Positions 16,007-24,717 of a stretch of DNA of 64,000 bases are shown one piece after another. The stretch covers positions 1-64,000 of the forward strand of contig NZ_JBMMGT010000013.1 in assembly GCF_049366555.1 (NCBI RefSeq), in the 5' to 3' direction. The DNA is from Avibacterium volantium_A (GTDB lineage: Bacteria > Pseudomonadota > Gammaproteobacteria > Enterobacterales > Pasteurellaceae). The position numbers were made by a program, and so were the translations under genes. Positions within the stretch are counted from its first letter, which is position 1. Every line of letters starts with the position of its first letter. A model generated the notes under the pieces. It made no database searches. It saw only the letters and a list, made by a program, of their open reading frames with translations, and was not told the origin of the DNA.

Positions 16007-17025
16007 ATGAAAGACGAAAAACAAATAGTTTCAAAAAAACGTGTGGCGGATCACGGGGAAGTTTATACCCGAGAGCGTGAAGTGAATGCAATGTTGGATT
16101 TAGTCGCGATACAGCCACAATCACTTTCTGCCACTTTTTTAGAACCTGCGTGCGGAACAGGCAATTTTTTGATCAAAATTTTGCACCGAAAGTTGGCGGT
16201 GGCGGCAGAAAATTACCAAGATAAAAGTAAGCGAAAAAAACACGTTAAATCGCCAAGCCAGCTTTCCTATGAACGAGATTTAATCCTTGCGGTAAGTAGT
16301 CTTTACGGTATTGAGCTGTTGGAAGATAACGTAAAAGCCTGCCGCAAACGGCTGTTTGATTTTGCTGCGCAAGAATACGCGTAGCTGTTTCCGCACAGCC
16401 AAAAAACCGAATGTCTTGATGCCATTGATTGCCTGTTGCATTTCAACATTGTGTTGGGCGATGCGTTAAAAATGGAGGTGAAATACCCGCGCGAGCATTC
16501 TCCCATTCCGAATTTAAGCTGTGCGGAAGAAGAGTGGGCGAAAAAAGCCATTATTTTTTCTCAGTGGAGTTTTATTAACGAGAGAAAAATCAAGCGCGCG
16601 CCGTTTATCTACTCAGGCTTGGTTGGGGAAGAATACACCATCACGCCAAATGGCAACGCTGCCCAATCGCACCCTTATCGCACGGTTTTTCAATCCAGCC
16701 TATGCGATTTTTTGCAGATCAAGCAAACCTATGCCGCCGAATATGAACAAGGTGAGATCCAATAACGGTAACACACCTTGCGAGAAGTGATCGAAGTGCT
16801 AGAACCCGAACTTTTCTTCACTGTAACGGGCTTAACGCAAAAAGATTTCCAACTGCTGGTGAACCTCAACGTCTTCAACCAATCGCAAATGAACGAAGCT
16901 GTTTTCAGCTTCAAACGCTACGAAGATGCCAGCCTCGAATACACGGGAATCCGCAAACACCAAGGCGACTTATGGGCGGCTACGACACCGTCATCAGCCA
17001 AGAGGAATATGATTATTTGAATTAA
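16007..17025 (+). pseudogene. Broken DNA methyltransferase-like gene
   Basis: Three segments in one reading frame together resemble a SAM-dependent DNA methyltransferase of about 340 residues. The first has the SAM motif LEPACGTGNFLIKIL, the second FNIVLGDALKM and IIFSQWSF. The third begins LREVIEVLEPELFF. They are separated by an in-frame TAG (16382-16384) and by two nearby TAA codons (16763-16765 and 16772-16774). Near 16975 a frameshift is needed to reach the natural ending GGYDTVISQEEYDYLN. No NPPY motif is visible. The gene is decayed; its original target is unknown. Confidence 0.7.
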
Positions 17026-17040
17026 CAAATAAAAGCAAAG

Positions 17041-17083
17041 AAAAAGAGCGGTGAAAAATTTAGAGATTTTTTACCGCTCTTTT
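17041..17083 (+). terminator. Terminator hairpin after the methyltransferase remnant
   Basis: AAAAGAGCGGT (17042-17052) and ACCGCTCTTTT (17073-17083) form a perfect 11-bp stem. It lies between the remnant and the convergent icd gene and could work in both directions. The following 97 bases to the icd stop hold a GC-rich stretch at about 17107-17132 resembling a dispersed intergenic repeat, and no gene. Confidence 0.7.
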
Positions 17084-17180
17084 CCCATTTATCATTGCAC
17101 TTTCCCGTAGGGGCGGACCGATGTGTTCGCCCGCATCAAAATCTCTCGAATTTAGTAAAGGGGAAAGATTTGCCGCTAAG

Positions 17181-18437
17181 TTACATATTCGCCACAATTT
17201 CTTCAGCAAATTCGGACGTGGAGCATAATTTCGCGCCTTCTAACATTTCTGCAAAATCAAAAGTAACGGTTTTGTTTTCAATGGCTTTGGCGACTGCGTT
17301 TACCACTAAATCCGCGGCTTCTGTCCAGCCTAAATGGCGTAACATCATTTCACCGCTTAGGATTAATGAACCAGGGTTGCCTTTGTTTTGCCCTGCGATT
17401 TTTGGTGCTGTGCCGTGGGTGGCTTCAAAAATTGCCGCTTCCGCACCGATATTTGCCCCCGGTGAGATACCAATTCCGCCTACTTGTGCGGCAAGGGCAT
17501 CGGAAATGTAGTCGCCGTTTAGGTTGAGTGTGGCGATGACATCGTAATCGGCTGGGTGGAGCAACACTTCTTGCAAGAACGCATCGGCAATGGAGTCTTT
17601 GATGATAATTTCACGCCCTGTTTTTGGATTCGTCAGTTTCATCCACGGGCCCTCATCGATGAGCGTTGCGCCAAATTCTTTCGCCACTTCATAACCCCAT
17701 TCTTTAAATGCGCCTTCAGTGAATTTCATAATGTTGCCTTTATGCACAAGGGTGAGGGATTTTCTATCATTATCAATCACATATTGCAAAGCCGCACGCA
17801 CTAAACGCTGTGTACCTTGTTTTGAAACAGGCTTGATACCAATACCACAATCTTGTGGGAAACGAATTTTGTTCACACCCATTTCTTGTTGCAAAAATTG
17901 GATCACTTTGTCCGCTTCAGGCGAGCCAGCTTTCCATTCTACGCCGGCGTAAATATCTTCTGAATTTTCACGGAAAATCACCATATTCACTTTTTCAGGG
18001 TGTTTCACTGGGCTTGGCGTGCCGCTGTAATAGCGAATTGGACGCAAGCAGTTGTAAAGATCCAAGCCTTGACGCATTGCTACGTTGAGCGAGCGAATGC
18101 CACCGCCCACTGGGGTCATCAACGGGCCTTTGATCGCAACGTGATATTCTTTAATAAAATCAAGGGTTTCGGCTGGAAGCCAAGTGTTTTCGCCATAAAC
18201 TTCATTGGCTTTGCCACCGGCATAAATTTCTAACCAAGAAATTTTGCGTTTGCCTTGATAGGCTTTTTCCACAGCCGCATCGATCACGCGTTGCATTGCA
18301 GGCGTTACATCTACGCCAATGCCATCGCCCTCAATAAATGGAATAATTGGATTATCCGGCACGATTATTGCGCCCTGTGCATCTAAACGAATTTTTTCAC
18401 CTTGTGGGATAACAACGGCGGATTGGGTTTGACTCAT
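17181..18437 (-). CDS. icd: NADP-dependent isocitrate dehydrogenase
   Basis: A 418-residue TCA-cycle enzyme converting isocitrate to 2-oxoglutarate. The IPFIEGDGIGVDVTPAM start, the substrate loop GGGIRSLNVAMRQGLDLYNC containing the serine that AceK phosphorylates in E. coli, and the metal-binding LNLNGDYISDALAAQVGG are visible. Length and sequence match the enteric NADP enzyme. It is divergent from rluE, the same arrangement as in E. coli. An AAGGAG site precedes the ATG, and a TATAAC -10-like box lies at 18466-18471 on the minus strand. Confidence 0.97.
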   Translation of the reverse strand: MSQTQSAVVIPQGEKIRLDAQGAIIVPDNPIIPFIEGDGIGVDVTPAMQRVIDAAVEKAYQGKRKISWLEIYAGGKANEVYGENTWLPAETLDFIKEYHVAIKGPLMTPVGGGIRSLNVAMRQGLDLYNCLRPIRYYSGTPSPVKHPEKVNMVIFRENSEDIYAGVEWKAGSPEADKVIQFLQQEMGVNKIRFPQDCGIGIKPVSKQGTQRLVRAALQYVIDNDRKSLTLVHKGNIMKFTEGAFKEWGYEVAKEFGATLIDEGPWMKLTNPKTGREIIIKDSIADAFLQEVLLHPADYDVIATLNLNGDYISDALAAQVGGIGISPGANIGAEAAIFEATHGTAPKIAGQNKGNPGSLILSGEMMLRHLGWTEAADLVVNAVAKAIENKTVTFDFAEMLEGAKLCSTSEFAEEIVANM

Positions 18438-18559
18438 TGGATTTCTCCTTTATGCTTGATGTTGTGTTATAGTGAATGAAATGTTTAACAAAAGCGGCAT
18501 TAATGATTGTTAAAAATGTGTCTTTTGTTAAGTAACGAATCAACATTTCCATAACATAT

Positions 18560-19261
18560 ATGAAGGCAAAATTTCTTTCAAGCCGTAATCATCAAGAACG
18601 GCAAAATTTACGCAAAAAAACGGTTCAGCATTTTGCGCGTAAAAAAACAAGCACACCGAATTTCTCCCAAACCAAAGTGGTGCTGTTTAACAAGCCCTTT
18701 GATGTGCTAAGCCAATTTAGCGATGAAAATGGGCGGCAAACGCTGAAAGATTTTATTCCCATTGCGCAGATTTACCCTGCTGGGCGTTTGGATCGTGATA
18801 GTGAGGGTTTGTTAATTCTTACCAACAACGGCGAAATTCAGCACCGCTTGGCTGATCCTAAATACAAAACAGAGAAAACCTATTTCGTGCAAGTGGAGGG
18901 GGAGCCAACAGAGAGCGAGCTTGAACCGCTGCGCCAAGGCGTAATGCTAAAAGATGGCAAAACCTTGCCGGCGAAAGTGCGGTTGATTTCTGCGCCAAAT
19001 TTTTTATGGCAACGCAATCCGCCTATTCGCGAGCGAAAAAACATTCCCACAAGTTGGCTAGAAATCAAAATTTGTGAGGGCAAAAATCGCCAAGTTCGTA
19101 GAATGACCGCGCATATCGGCTTTCCCACTTTGCGTTTAATTCGTGGCAAAATGGCAGGATTTCGTGTAGAAAATTTGCCATTAGGGCAGTATTATCAATT
19201 GAATTCCCAAGAGCTAGAAGCACTTTATCAACGGTTAAAATTAAGGAAATCCAATGCATAG
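18560..19261 (+). CDS. rluE: 23S rRNA pseudouridine synthase RluE
   Basis: A 233-residue RsuA-family pseudouridine synthase. In E. coli RluE modifies U2457 of 23S rRNA. The catalytic motif PAGRLDRDSEGLLILTNNGE holds the conserved aspartate, and CEGKNRQVRRMTAHIGFPTL is the late family motif. There is no N-terminal S4 domain, as expected for RluE; the basic leader of about 35 residues is poorly conserved. It overlaps nudJ by 8 bases, matching the E. coli rluE-nudJ pair. Confidence 0.92.
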   Translation: MKAKFLSSRNHQERQNLRKKTVQHFARKKTSTPNFSQTKVVLFNKPFDVLSQFSDENGRQTLKDFIPIAQIYPAGRLDRDSEGLLILTNNGEIQHRLADPKYKTEKTYFVQVEGEPTESELEPLRQGVMLKDGKTLPAKVRLISAPNFLWQRNPPIRERKNIPTSWLEIKICEGKNRQVRRMTAHIGFPTLRLIRGKMAGFRVENLPLGQYYQLNSQELEALYQRLKLRKSNA

Positions 19262-19709
19262 ACCTTATATTACAATGGCGTGCGTAGTGCATTGCCAAGG
19301 CAAATTTTTATTTGTCAAAGAATTTGAATACGGCAAAATGACCTTAAACCAACCAGCGGGGCATTTAGAGCAAAACGAAACGATCCTTGCCGGCGCAATA
19401 CGCGAATTGCGTGAAGAAACGGGGATTGACGCAACGCCAAGCAAGCTGATCAAAATCTACCAATGGCACGCCCCACGCAGCCAAAAAGATTATTTGCGTT
19501 TTGTGTTTGCAGTAGAGCTTGCAGAGCAGCTGCCTATTCGCCCAAGGGATCCTGATATTGAAGGCGGTTTATGGCTGACTCCCGCAGAATTTCAGCATTA
19601 TATCCAACAAGAAGGACAAGCAGAACGCAACCCACTTGTCAGCCAAGCCCTGCAAGATTATTTAAATGGTGAAGGGGTGAGCTTAGATGTGTTGAAGGTG
19701 TTTGAATAA
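19254..19709 (+). CDS. nudJ: Nudix phosphatase NudJ
   Basis: A 151-residue Nudix hydrolase. NudJ acts on thiamine pyrophosphate precursors and nucleoside di/triphosphates in E. coli. The Nudix box G(x5)E(x7)REUxEExGU is visible as GHLEQNETILAGAIRELREE followed by TGI, residues about 37-59. The start overlaps the end of rluE, so translation is likely coupled. In E. coli mnmA follows; here the next gene is a convergent yagU-like gene instead. Confidence 0.92.
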   Translation: MHRPYITMACVVHCQGKFLFVKEFEYGKMTLNQPAGHLEQNETILAGAIRELREETGIDATPSKLIKIYQWHAPRSQKDYLRFVFAVELAEQLPIRPRDPDIEGGLWLTPAEFQHYIQQEGQAERNPLVSQALQDYLNGEGVSLDVLKVFE

Positions 19710-19751
19710 AAATGGGTGAAATTTACACCGCACTTTATTTTTAGCAAAAAT

Positions 19752-19774
19752 AAAGCCCGAATGGCTCGGGCTTT
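19752..19774. terminator. Bidirectional terminator between nudJ and yagU-like gene
   Basis: AAAGCCCGA (19752-19760) pairs with TCGGGCTTT (19766-19774). On the minus strand it is followed by ATTTTTGC and ends the yagU-like transcript. It also lies downstream of nudJ. Confidence 0.85.
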
Positions 19775-19780
19775 ACTTGA

Positions 19781-20386
19781 TTAACGATAAGGTTGATCTA
19801 ATGGAACTTCAGGGTCTGGTTGGTGCGTGATGCGGTTACGTAAATCACGGCGCACAATCTCAATTGTCCAGAACCAGAAAACGTGACCCACTAATTCAGA
19901 AACGTGTTCGTATAATGGCCAGTCTAATACTGGTGGTGTTAAACCTAAAGCAGGGAATGTGATGTAGTGTACACAAACATCAGCGATTAAACCTGCGCCC
20001 ACACCTTGCCAGAATTTAATTTTAGGGAAACGCTCTGCAACCACACAGTAACCCACCGCAAATACGATTGAGAAGGTGATGTGGGTTACTCCAATCCAGT
20101 TAAACCCGTGATCAGCGAAAGTAAACACAGCTTCAGTTGGATCAATACCAAGATAATCACGCAAGAAAACGTGTGGTGGGTTTAAAAACGCACGAGAACA
20201 CACTTCTAAAGCTTGTGATGGATCTTGACAAGCCGCAACGAATAAATCAAATGGACTGCGTGGTGGGAATGGGTGTTCTGCACCCCATTTTACGAAAGCA
20301 GAAAGTAAACCCGCAATAATACCGACAAAAGCTGCAATCCCATAACGGCGACGTGCAGGATCGGTTTGAGTGAAAATACCTGACAT
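19781..20386 (-). CDS. yagU: YagU-family inner-membrane protein (DUF1440)
   Basis: A 201-residue membrane protein with about four hydrophobic segments, including YGIAAFVGIIAGLLSAFVKW, ITFSIVFAVGYCVVA and GVGAGLIADVCVHYITFPAL. It matches the YagU family; in E. coli YagU contributes to acid resistance. The molecular role is unknown. The start at 20386 is chosen because GGAG lies 7 bases upstream; the longer frame begins with TTG. It is a single-gene unit. Confidence 0.82.
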   Translation of the reverse strand: MSGIFTQTDPARRRYGIAAFVGIIAGLLSAFVKWGAEHPFPPRSPFDLFVAACQDPSQALEVCSRAFLNPPHVFLRDYLGIDPTEAVFTFADHGFNWIGVTHITFSIVFAVGYCVVAERFPKIKFWQGVGAGLIADVCVHYITFPALGLTPPVLDWPLYEHVSELVGHVFWFWTIEIVRRDLRNRITHQPDPEVPLDQPYR

Positions 20387-20566
20387 ATAATGCTCCAAAT
20401 AAAATAATGGTTGTTGATTTATTAAATTTTATTAAATAAATAAAATCGTTGGCAATTCTATGCCTAATTGGGAATTAGTCAAGGAATTTTCTACCTATAA
20501 AGAGATAATTCAAAAGAAGTAGGGTTGGGTGAGTGAAAATTGAGTGCAAAGAGAATTAAAAAGAAA

Positions 20567-20601
20567 ACGCAGAATTGACAATTCTCTTGCAAATTCTGCG
20601 T
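20567..20601 (-). terminator. ruvX terminator
   Basis: ACGCAGAATT (20567-20576) and AATTCTGCGT (20592-20601) form a perfect stem. On the minus strand it is followed by TTTTCTTTTT, downstream of ruvX. The right arm lies inside the first copy of a tandem repeat. Confidence 0.75.
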
Positions 20602-20639
20602 AATATATTGTTTTCAAATTCTGCGTAATATATTGTTTT
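20590..20639. repeat. Tandem 25-bp direct repeat, two copies
   Basis: Positions 20590-20614 and 20615-20639 are identical 25-base units containing TTCTGCGTAATATATTG. The first copy shares its left part with the ruvX terminator stem. It is probably a local duplication. The rest of the 249-base gap (20387-20647) shows no gene. Confidence 0.85.
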
Positions 20640-20647
20640 CAAAAGTA

Positions 20648-21067
20648 TTATTCTTCACAGCTTTCAAACCAACTTTCTAAAATAATACAGGCAGAAATGC
20701 TGTCCACCTTGCCTTTTTCAAGTGCTTTAAAGCCGCCACGTTGGAAAATCTCGGCGCGCGCTTCGGTGGTGGTAAGGCGTTCATCTTGTAAGGTAACGGT
20801 TACGCCAAATCGTCCGTGTAAGCGATTGGCGAATTTTCTGGCACGTTGGGTTAGGGGCTGTTCTGTACCGTCCATATTTAAGGGTAAACCGACTACAACA
20901 ATGTTAGGCTTCCATTCGTTTAGACATTTTTCGATAGCTGCCCAATTTGGAATGCCATCTTGTGCTTTAAACGCGGGTAACGGCTGGGCAGAGCCGGTGA
21001 TGCTTTGCCCCACTGCGCAGCCGATACTTTTCGTACCAAAATCGAAAGCTACGGCGGTAATCCCCAT
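20648..21067 (-). CDS. ruvX: Putative pre-16S rRNA nuclease / Holliday-junction resolvase-like YqgF
   Basis: A 139-residue YqgF/RuvX protein with an RNase H-like fold, an essential nuclease implicated in 16S rRNA 5' maturation in E. coli. The first catalytic aspartate lies in VAFDFGTKSIGCAVG, and the NMDGTEQPLTQRARKFANRL and LQDERLTTTEA motifs are typical. The ATG at 21067 overlaps the algH stop codon as TAATG, so the two genes are translationally coupled. Confidence 0.93.
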   Translation of the reverse strand: MGITAVAFDFGTKSIGCAVGQSITGSAQPLPAFKAQDGIPNWAAIEKCLNEWKPNIVVVGLPLNMDGTEQPLTQRARKFANRLHGRFGVTVTLQDERLTTTEARAEIFQRGGFKALEKGKVDSISACIILESWFESCEE

Positions 21068-21624
21068 TAGCAATGCCCCGCTTGATAAGCAAAATTATGT
21101 TGCTGAATACCTAATAGTTGATTTGCCGCTAACCAGCGCTCTAAATAAGGCACATCAAATAAAATATGTTCATTGGCTGGCACAACAAGCCAATCGTTAT
21201 TCGCAATCTCTCTTTCTAATTGCTCAGGCGACCAACTGGCGCAACCTAAGGCCACTAAACATTTTTCAGGGGCTTGCGGCGTACCAAGCGTATCAATCAC
21301 ATCAGCAGAGGTGGTGAGCCATAAATTATCGGCAACTTTATGACTATTCATAAAGGGTTTTGCTGTTTCTGTGTGTAAAATAAAGCCCCGTTCAAGGTTG
21401 GTTGGACCGCCTGCCAAGACGAGATCGTCAGGGTATTTGCGGTCATCAGCCATCATAAAATTCATCTTAATACATAATTCTGCAATGCTCAGATCGGTGG
21501 GCTGAGTTAGCACCAATCCCATTGCACCTTGCTCATTATGCTCGCAAATATACACCACGGAACGATAAAAATGATCGTCTTCCAAATGGGGCATTGCGAT
21601 TAAAAAATGGTTTTGTAATTGCAT
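21067..21624 (-). CDS. yqgE: YqgE/AlgH family protein (UPF0301)
   Basis: A 185-residue protein of the conserved YqgE/AlgH (DUF179) family, beginning MQLQNHFLIAMPHLEDDHFY and containing VYICEHNEQGAMGLVLTQP. The biochemical role is not established. It lies between rsmE and ruvX, the order also seen in enteric bacteria, and overlaps ruvX at the TAATG junction. Confidence 0.93.
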   Translation of the reverse strand: MQLQNHFLIAMPHLEDDHFYRSVVYICEHNEQGAMGLVLTQPTDLSIAELCIKMNFMMADDRKYPDDLVLAGGPTNLERGFILHTETAKPFMNSHKVADNLWLTTSADVIDTLGTPQAPEKCLVALGCASWSPEQLEREIANNDWLVVPANEHILFDVPYLERWLAANQLLGIQQHNFAYQAGHC

Positions 21625-21648
21625 ATTTTCTTTCCTAAATTCAAGGGG

Positions 21649-22383
21649 TTAGGCTAAATCCCCAAAACAAACCTGTAATGCGGTGATTGCGCTTAACGCC
21701 GCGGTTTCTGTGCGTAACACACGCTTGCCAAGCAACACTTCGGTGAAGCCTTGTTGCTCCGTTTGCGCAATTTCTTGCGGCGACAAGCCACCTTCTGAAC
21801 CAATGAGCAAGCGCACCCCTTCAGGCGGCATTGTGGGCAAGGTGCGAATGGAATATTTCGCGCGTGGGTGCAAATTCAGCTTTAACATACCATCTTGCTC
21901 GGCACACCATTCTTCTAATTTCATCATTGGACGGATTTCTGGGATCACATTTCGTCCGCACTGCTCACAAGCCGAAATCGCAATTTTCTGCCATTGCTGA
22001 ATTTTTTTCGCCATACGTTCTGCATCGAGCTTCACCCCACAGCGTTCCGACCACAACGGCGTGATCACCTTTACCCCAAGCTCAACGGATTTTTGAATAG
22101 TAAATTCCATTTTCTCACCACGGGACATCACCTGCCCAAGATGAATGTGCAGCGGACTTTCCCGATCATCAAACTGACAATCTAAAATCTCCACGTCCAC
22201 CGCTTTTTTGCTCACTTGCGTAATCACTGAGGGGTAAATATGGTTGCTACCATCAAATAATTCAAGGCGCTCCCCCACCTGCATCCGCAACACCCGCCCA
22301 ACGTGATTCGCCGCCTCTTCCGTTAATTCACACTGAGTCTGCCCCAACAAAGAAACGGGGTGATAAATTCTTGGTACTCGCAT
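21649..22383 (-). CDS. rsmE: 16S rRNA m3U1498 methyltransferase RsmE
   Basis: A 244-residue SPOUT-class methyltransferase that N3-methylates U1498 in the decoding centre of 16S rRNA. The N-terminal PUA-like part starts MRVPRIYHPVSLLGQ. The knotted SAM-binding region shows LLIGSEGGLSPQEI and LGKRVLRTETAALSAI. It is the first gene of the rsmE-yqgE-ruvX unit and borders the restriction-modification island. Confidence 0.95.
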   Translation of the reverse strand: MRVPRIYHPVSLLGQTQCELTEEAANHVGRVLRMQVGERLELFDGSNHIYPSVITQVSKKAVDVEILDCQFDDRESPLHIHLGQVMSRGEKMEFTIQKSVELGVKVITPLWSERCGVKLDAERMAKKIQQWQKIAISACEQCGRNVIPEIRPMMKLEEWCAEQDGMLKLNLHPRAKYSIRTLPTMPPEGVRLLIGSEGGLSPQEIAQTEQQGFTEVLLGKRVLRTETAALSAITALQVCFGDLA

Positions 22384-22477
22384 TTTTTCTTACTGTTAAT
22401 TAAGGTTTGTCTATCATATCAGAAATTGAGGTGATAGGCGGTGATTGTTTTTACAAAAGTGCAGTCGTTTTTTGTGA

Positions 22478-23017
22478 GATTTTTGGCGTAGCTGTACCAA
22501 AAATAATTTTTACGCTTGGGAAAAGTGCAAGCTGGGGGAGGTGCTGGCAGAGCGAAATAGCCAATTTCCAAAATCTGATAAATACCCACTAATGGCTTTT
22601 GTATCAGGTCAAGGGATTGCAGACAAAGGAGAAAGATATAACAGGGATTTTTTAGTTACAGATGAAGAGGGGAAAAAGTATAAGCAAACAGAATACAATG
22701 ACTTTATATATAGCTCTAATAATCTGGAAACGGGTTCAATTGGGTTAAATAAATATGGAAATGCTTGTATTTCACCAGTTTATAGTATTTTCTATGCTAA
22801 AAAATTAGCTGATATGGATTGCATAGGACAAAGATTAGTTCTTAGGGATTTTGTCTATCAGATGACAAGATATAGACAAGGCGTTGTATATGGTCAGTGG
22901 AGGATTCACGAAAAAGACTTTTTAAAACTAAACATCACCCTCCCCACCCTCCCCGAACAACAAAAAATCGGCAATCTATTTAAACAGCTAGATCGCCTTA
23001 TTACTCTTCATAAGTGA
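22478..23017 (+). pseudogene. Silent hsdS cassette 1 (target-recognition domain without gene start)
   Basis: An open frame from just after an in-frame TGA (22475-22477) to a stop at 23017 encodes an HsdS half. It has the arm AWEKCKLGEV, then a recognition domain starting LAERNSQFPKSDKYPLMAFV, and the conserved ending LPEQQKIGNLFKQLDRLITL plus HK. There is no upstream ATG; a GTG at 22541 is poorly placed. The 5' arm (22511-22543) is identical to that of cassette 2 and to 32 bases of the active hsdS. The 3' arm (22949-23014) is identical over 66 bp to the first half of the active hsdS (27006-27071). The recognition domain itself occurs nowhere else here. It looks like a stored alternative specificity. 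Confidence 0.75.
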
Positions 23018-23136
23018 TAGCATTAGAAAAAGTATAATAAAAACAAAGTGAAAATCTTGCAAAATAGATAAAATCGCTGAATAGTTCTCACGTTGTATTG
23101 TGTAATTTTCAACCCAATAAAACGGAGGACATCACT

Positions 23137-24069
23137 ATGCGATTAACTAATCAAGAGCTTTTTCATCGCTATTTCAAACGTTGGATTCGCATTTATAAAG
23201 AGGGGGCAATTCGCCCTGTTACGCTGGCCAAATATAAAATGACGCATACCTGGCTTATTCGTCTCGCACCTAAATTAAGGCTATGTGATCTCAACCGAAT
23301 TAGCTATCAACAGCTATTAAATGACTATGCAAGTAGCCACGAGCGGCAAACTGTGATGGATTTTCATCATCAAATTAAAGGAGCAATTTTAGGTGCGGTT
23401 GATGAAGGATTAGTTATTCGTGATCCTACGCGTAAAGCAATTATTAAAGGCAAAATTCCACGCGAGAAAAAACCGAAATATCTCAGCCAATATGAATTAC
23501 AAACCCTTATTCATCAGCTTAATTTAAGTGAAAAATTAAGTTTTGACTGGTTGATTTTATTGATTGCCAAAACCGGATTGCGTTTTTCAGAAGCCCTTGC
23601 GGTTACCCCAAAAGATTTTGATTTTGCACGACAAACATTAACCATAAATAAAACCTGGGATTATAAAAATGGCGGCGGATTTTTACCCACTAAAAATCGC
23701 TCTTCCATTCGTAAAGTTCAGTTGGATTGGCAAACAATTATTCAATTTGCACAATTGATCCGTCATTGCCCTGAAAATATTCCTATTTTTCTGCCGAATC
23801 ACGAAAAAGTTTATAATTCTACGATTAATGATCTCATTGCTCGTTATTGTAAAAAGGCGGCAATCCCAATTATTACGGTACACGGACTCCGCCACACCCA
23901 CGCCTCACTACTGTTATTTGCCGGGGTATCCATTGCTAGCGTTGCCCGCCGTTTAGGGCACGCCAGCATTACCACCACACAAAAAACCTATTTACATATT
24001 ATTCACGAATTGGAAAATAAAGATGTGGATATTGTAATGCGATCATTATCAAATCTAAATATTACTTAA
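23137..24069 (+). CDS. Tyrosine site-specific recombinase
   Basis: A 310-residue phage-integrase family recombinase. An N-terminal SAM-like DNA-binding domain (about 1-100) is followed by the catalytic domain. The residues are visible: Arg in TGLRFSEAL, Lys in NKTWDYKNGGGFLPTK, HGLRHTHAS (HxLRH), GHASITTTQ and the nucleophile Tyr in KTYLHII. The start at 23137 follows a strong GGAGG site; a longer frame from 23098 is less likely. It lies between two facing silent hsdS cassettes, so its likely job is rearranging hsdS; a lone prophage or island integrase is the alternative. Confidence 0.88.
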   Translation: MRLTNQELFHRYFKRWIRIYKEGAIRPVTLAKYKMTHTWLIRLAPKLRLCDLNRISYQQLLNDYASSHERQTVMDFHHQIKGAILGAVDEGLVIRDPTRKAIIKGKIPREKKPKYLSQYELQTLIHQLNLSEKLSFDWLILLIAKTGLRFSEALAVTPKDFDFARQTLTINKTWDYKNGGGFLPTKNRSSIRKVQLDWQTIIQFAQLIRHCPENIPIFLPNHEKVYNSTINDLIARYCKKAAIPIITVHGLRHTHASLLLFAGVSIASVARRLGHASITTTQKTYLHIIHELENKDVDIVMRSLSNLNIT

Positions 24070-24091
24070 CTTATAGAAAATAAAGGATTTT

Positions 24092-24117
24092 TCACCGCTC
24101 TTTAGAGCGGTGATTTT
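24092..24117. terminator. Bidirectional terminator after the recombinase gene
   Basis: TCACCGCTC (24092-24100) and GAGCGGTGA (24105-24113) form a 9-bp stem with a TTTA loop, followed by TTTT on the plus strand. Confidence 0.75.
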
Positions 24118-24623
24118 ATCCACTCTCGCTTATGAAGAGTAATCAGCCGATCCAGCCGTCTGAAAAACGTGCCGATTTTTTGTTGTTCGGGGAGGGTGGG
24201 GTGAATAATAGGAATTTCTTCAATTTCACCTTTATTGATTTTTTTAGGAAATGCAACGTGTAGCGTTCTTTTCCAAAGTTCTTTTTGAATTAGATCGCTT
24301 TCTATTAATGGCTTTAGATATTCAGATAAAACTAATTTAGGCTTTAGTAAAGCTAGACTTACATAATAAGCAAGTCTTTGATTTGTATTGACTATATTAA
24401 CTGTTCCTATATCACCTATTCTTGTCATTAAAACATCACCGCTAGTAGGATATGTTTTAAACTCTCTCTTAAAGTCATCTTCTGATATAAACTTATCAGA
24501 AATCATAGTTTCAATATTTTCAACACTTAAAAACATTATTCCTGACTTTTTATAATTAGGTGTTTGGTGTGTTCCATCATAAATTTCCGCCACCTCCCCC
24601 AGCTTGCACTTTTCCCAAGCGTA
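24102..24623 (-). pseudogene. Silent hsdS cassette 2 (exact copy of the active second TRD)
   Basis: Encodes AWEKCKLGEV, the recognition domain starting AEIYDGTHQTPNYKKSGIMF, and the conserved ending LPEQQKIGTFFRRLDRLITL. It then diverges into HKREWIKSPL and a stop at 24102. Positions 24126-24622 are identical, base for base by eye, to 26406-26902 in the active hsdS. It lies downstream of the hsdM terminator and lacks an N-terminal half, so it should not be expressed as a specificity subunit. Upstream bases (ACCAAAAAT near the arm) resemble those before cassette 1, suggesting a shared storage architecture. Confidence 0.8.
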
Positions 24624-24636
24624 AGGATTTTTGGTG

Positions 24637-24675
24637 ATAAAAAAGCCATTTAGAATAATTGGCTAAATGGCTTTT
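24637..24675 (-). terminator. hsdM terminator
   Basis: AAAAGCCATTTAG (24641-24653) pairs perfectly with CTAAATGGCTTTT (24663-24675). On the minus strand the stem ends in a T run. It isolates silent cassette 2 from hsdM transcription. Confidence 0.8.
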
Positions 24676-24717
24676 AAAAAATAGTTAAAATTAAAATTTT
24701 ATTTATAAATCAATTAA

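Noticed and set aside
17101..17180. Small gene between the methyltransferase remnant and icd
   Set aside because: The open frame is antisense to icd for most of its length; the gap itself looks like a short dispersed intergenic repeat.
20697..21317. A 206-codon plus-strand open frame opposite ruvX and yqgE
   Set aside because: It is antisense to two well-conserved genes, spans their junction and shows no family resemblance.
22400..24100. Prophage at the recombinase gene
   Set aside because: No other phage genes or attachment-site repeats are visible, and the neighbours are hsdS cassettes and chromosomal rsmE.
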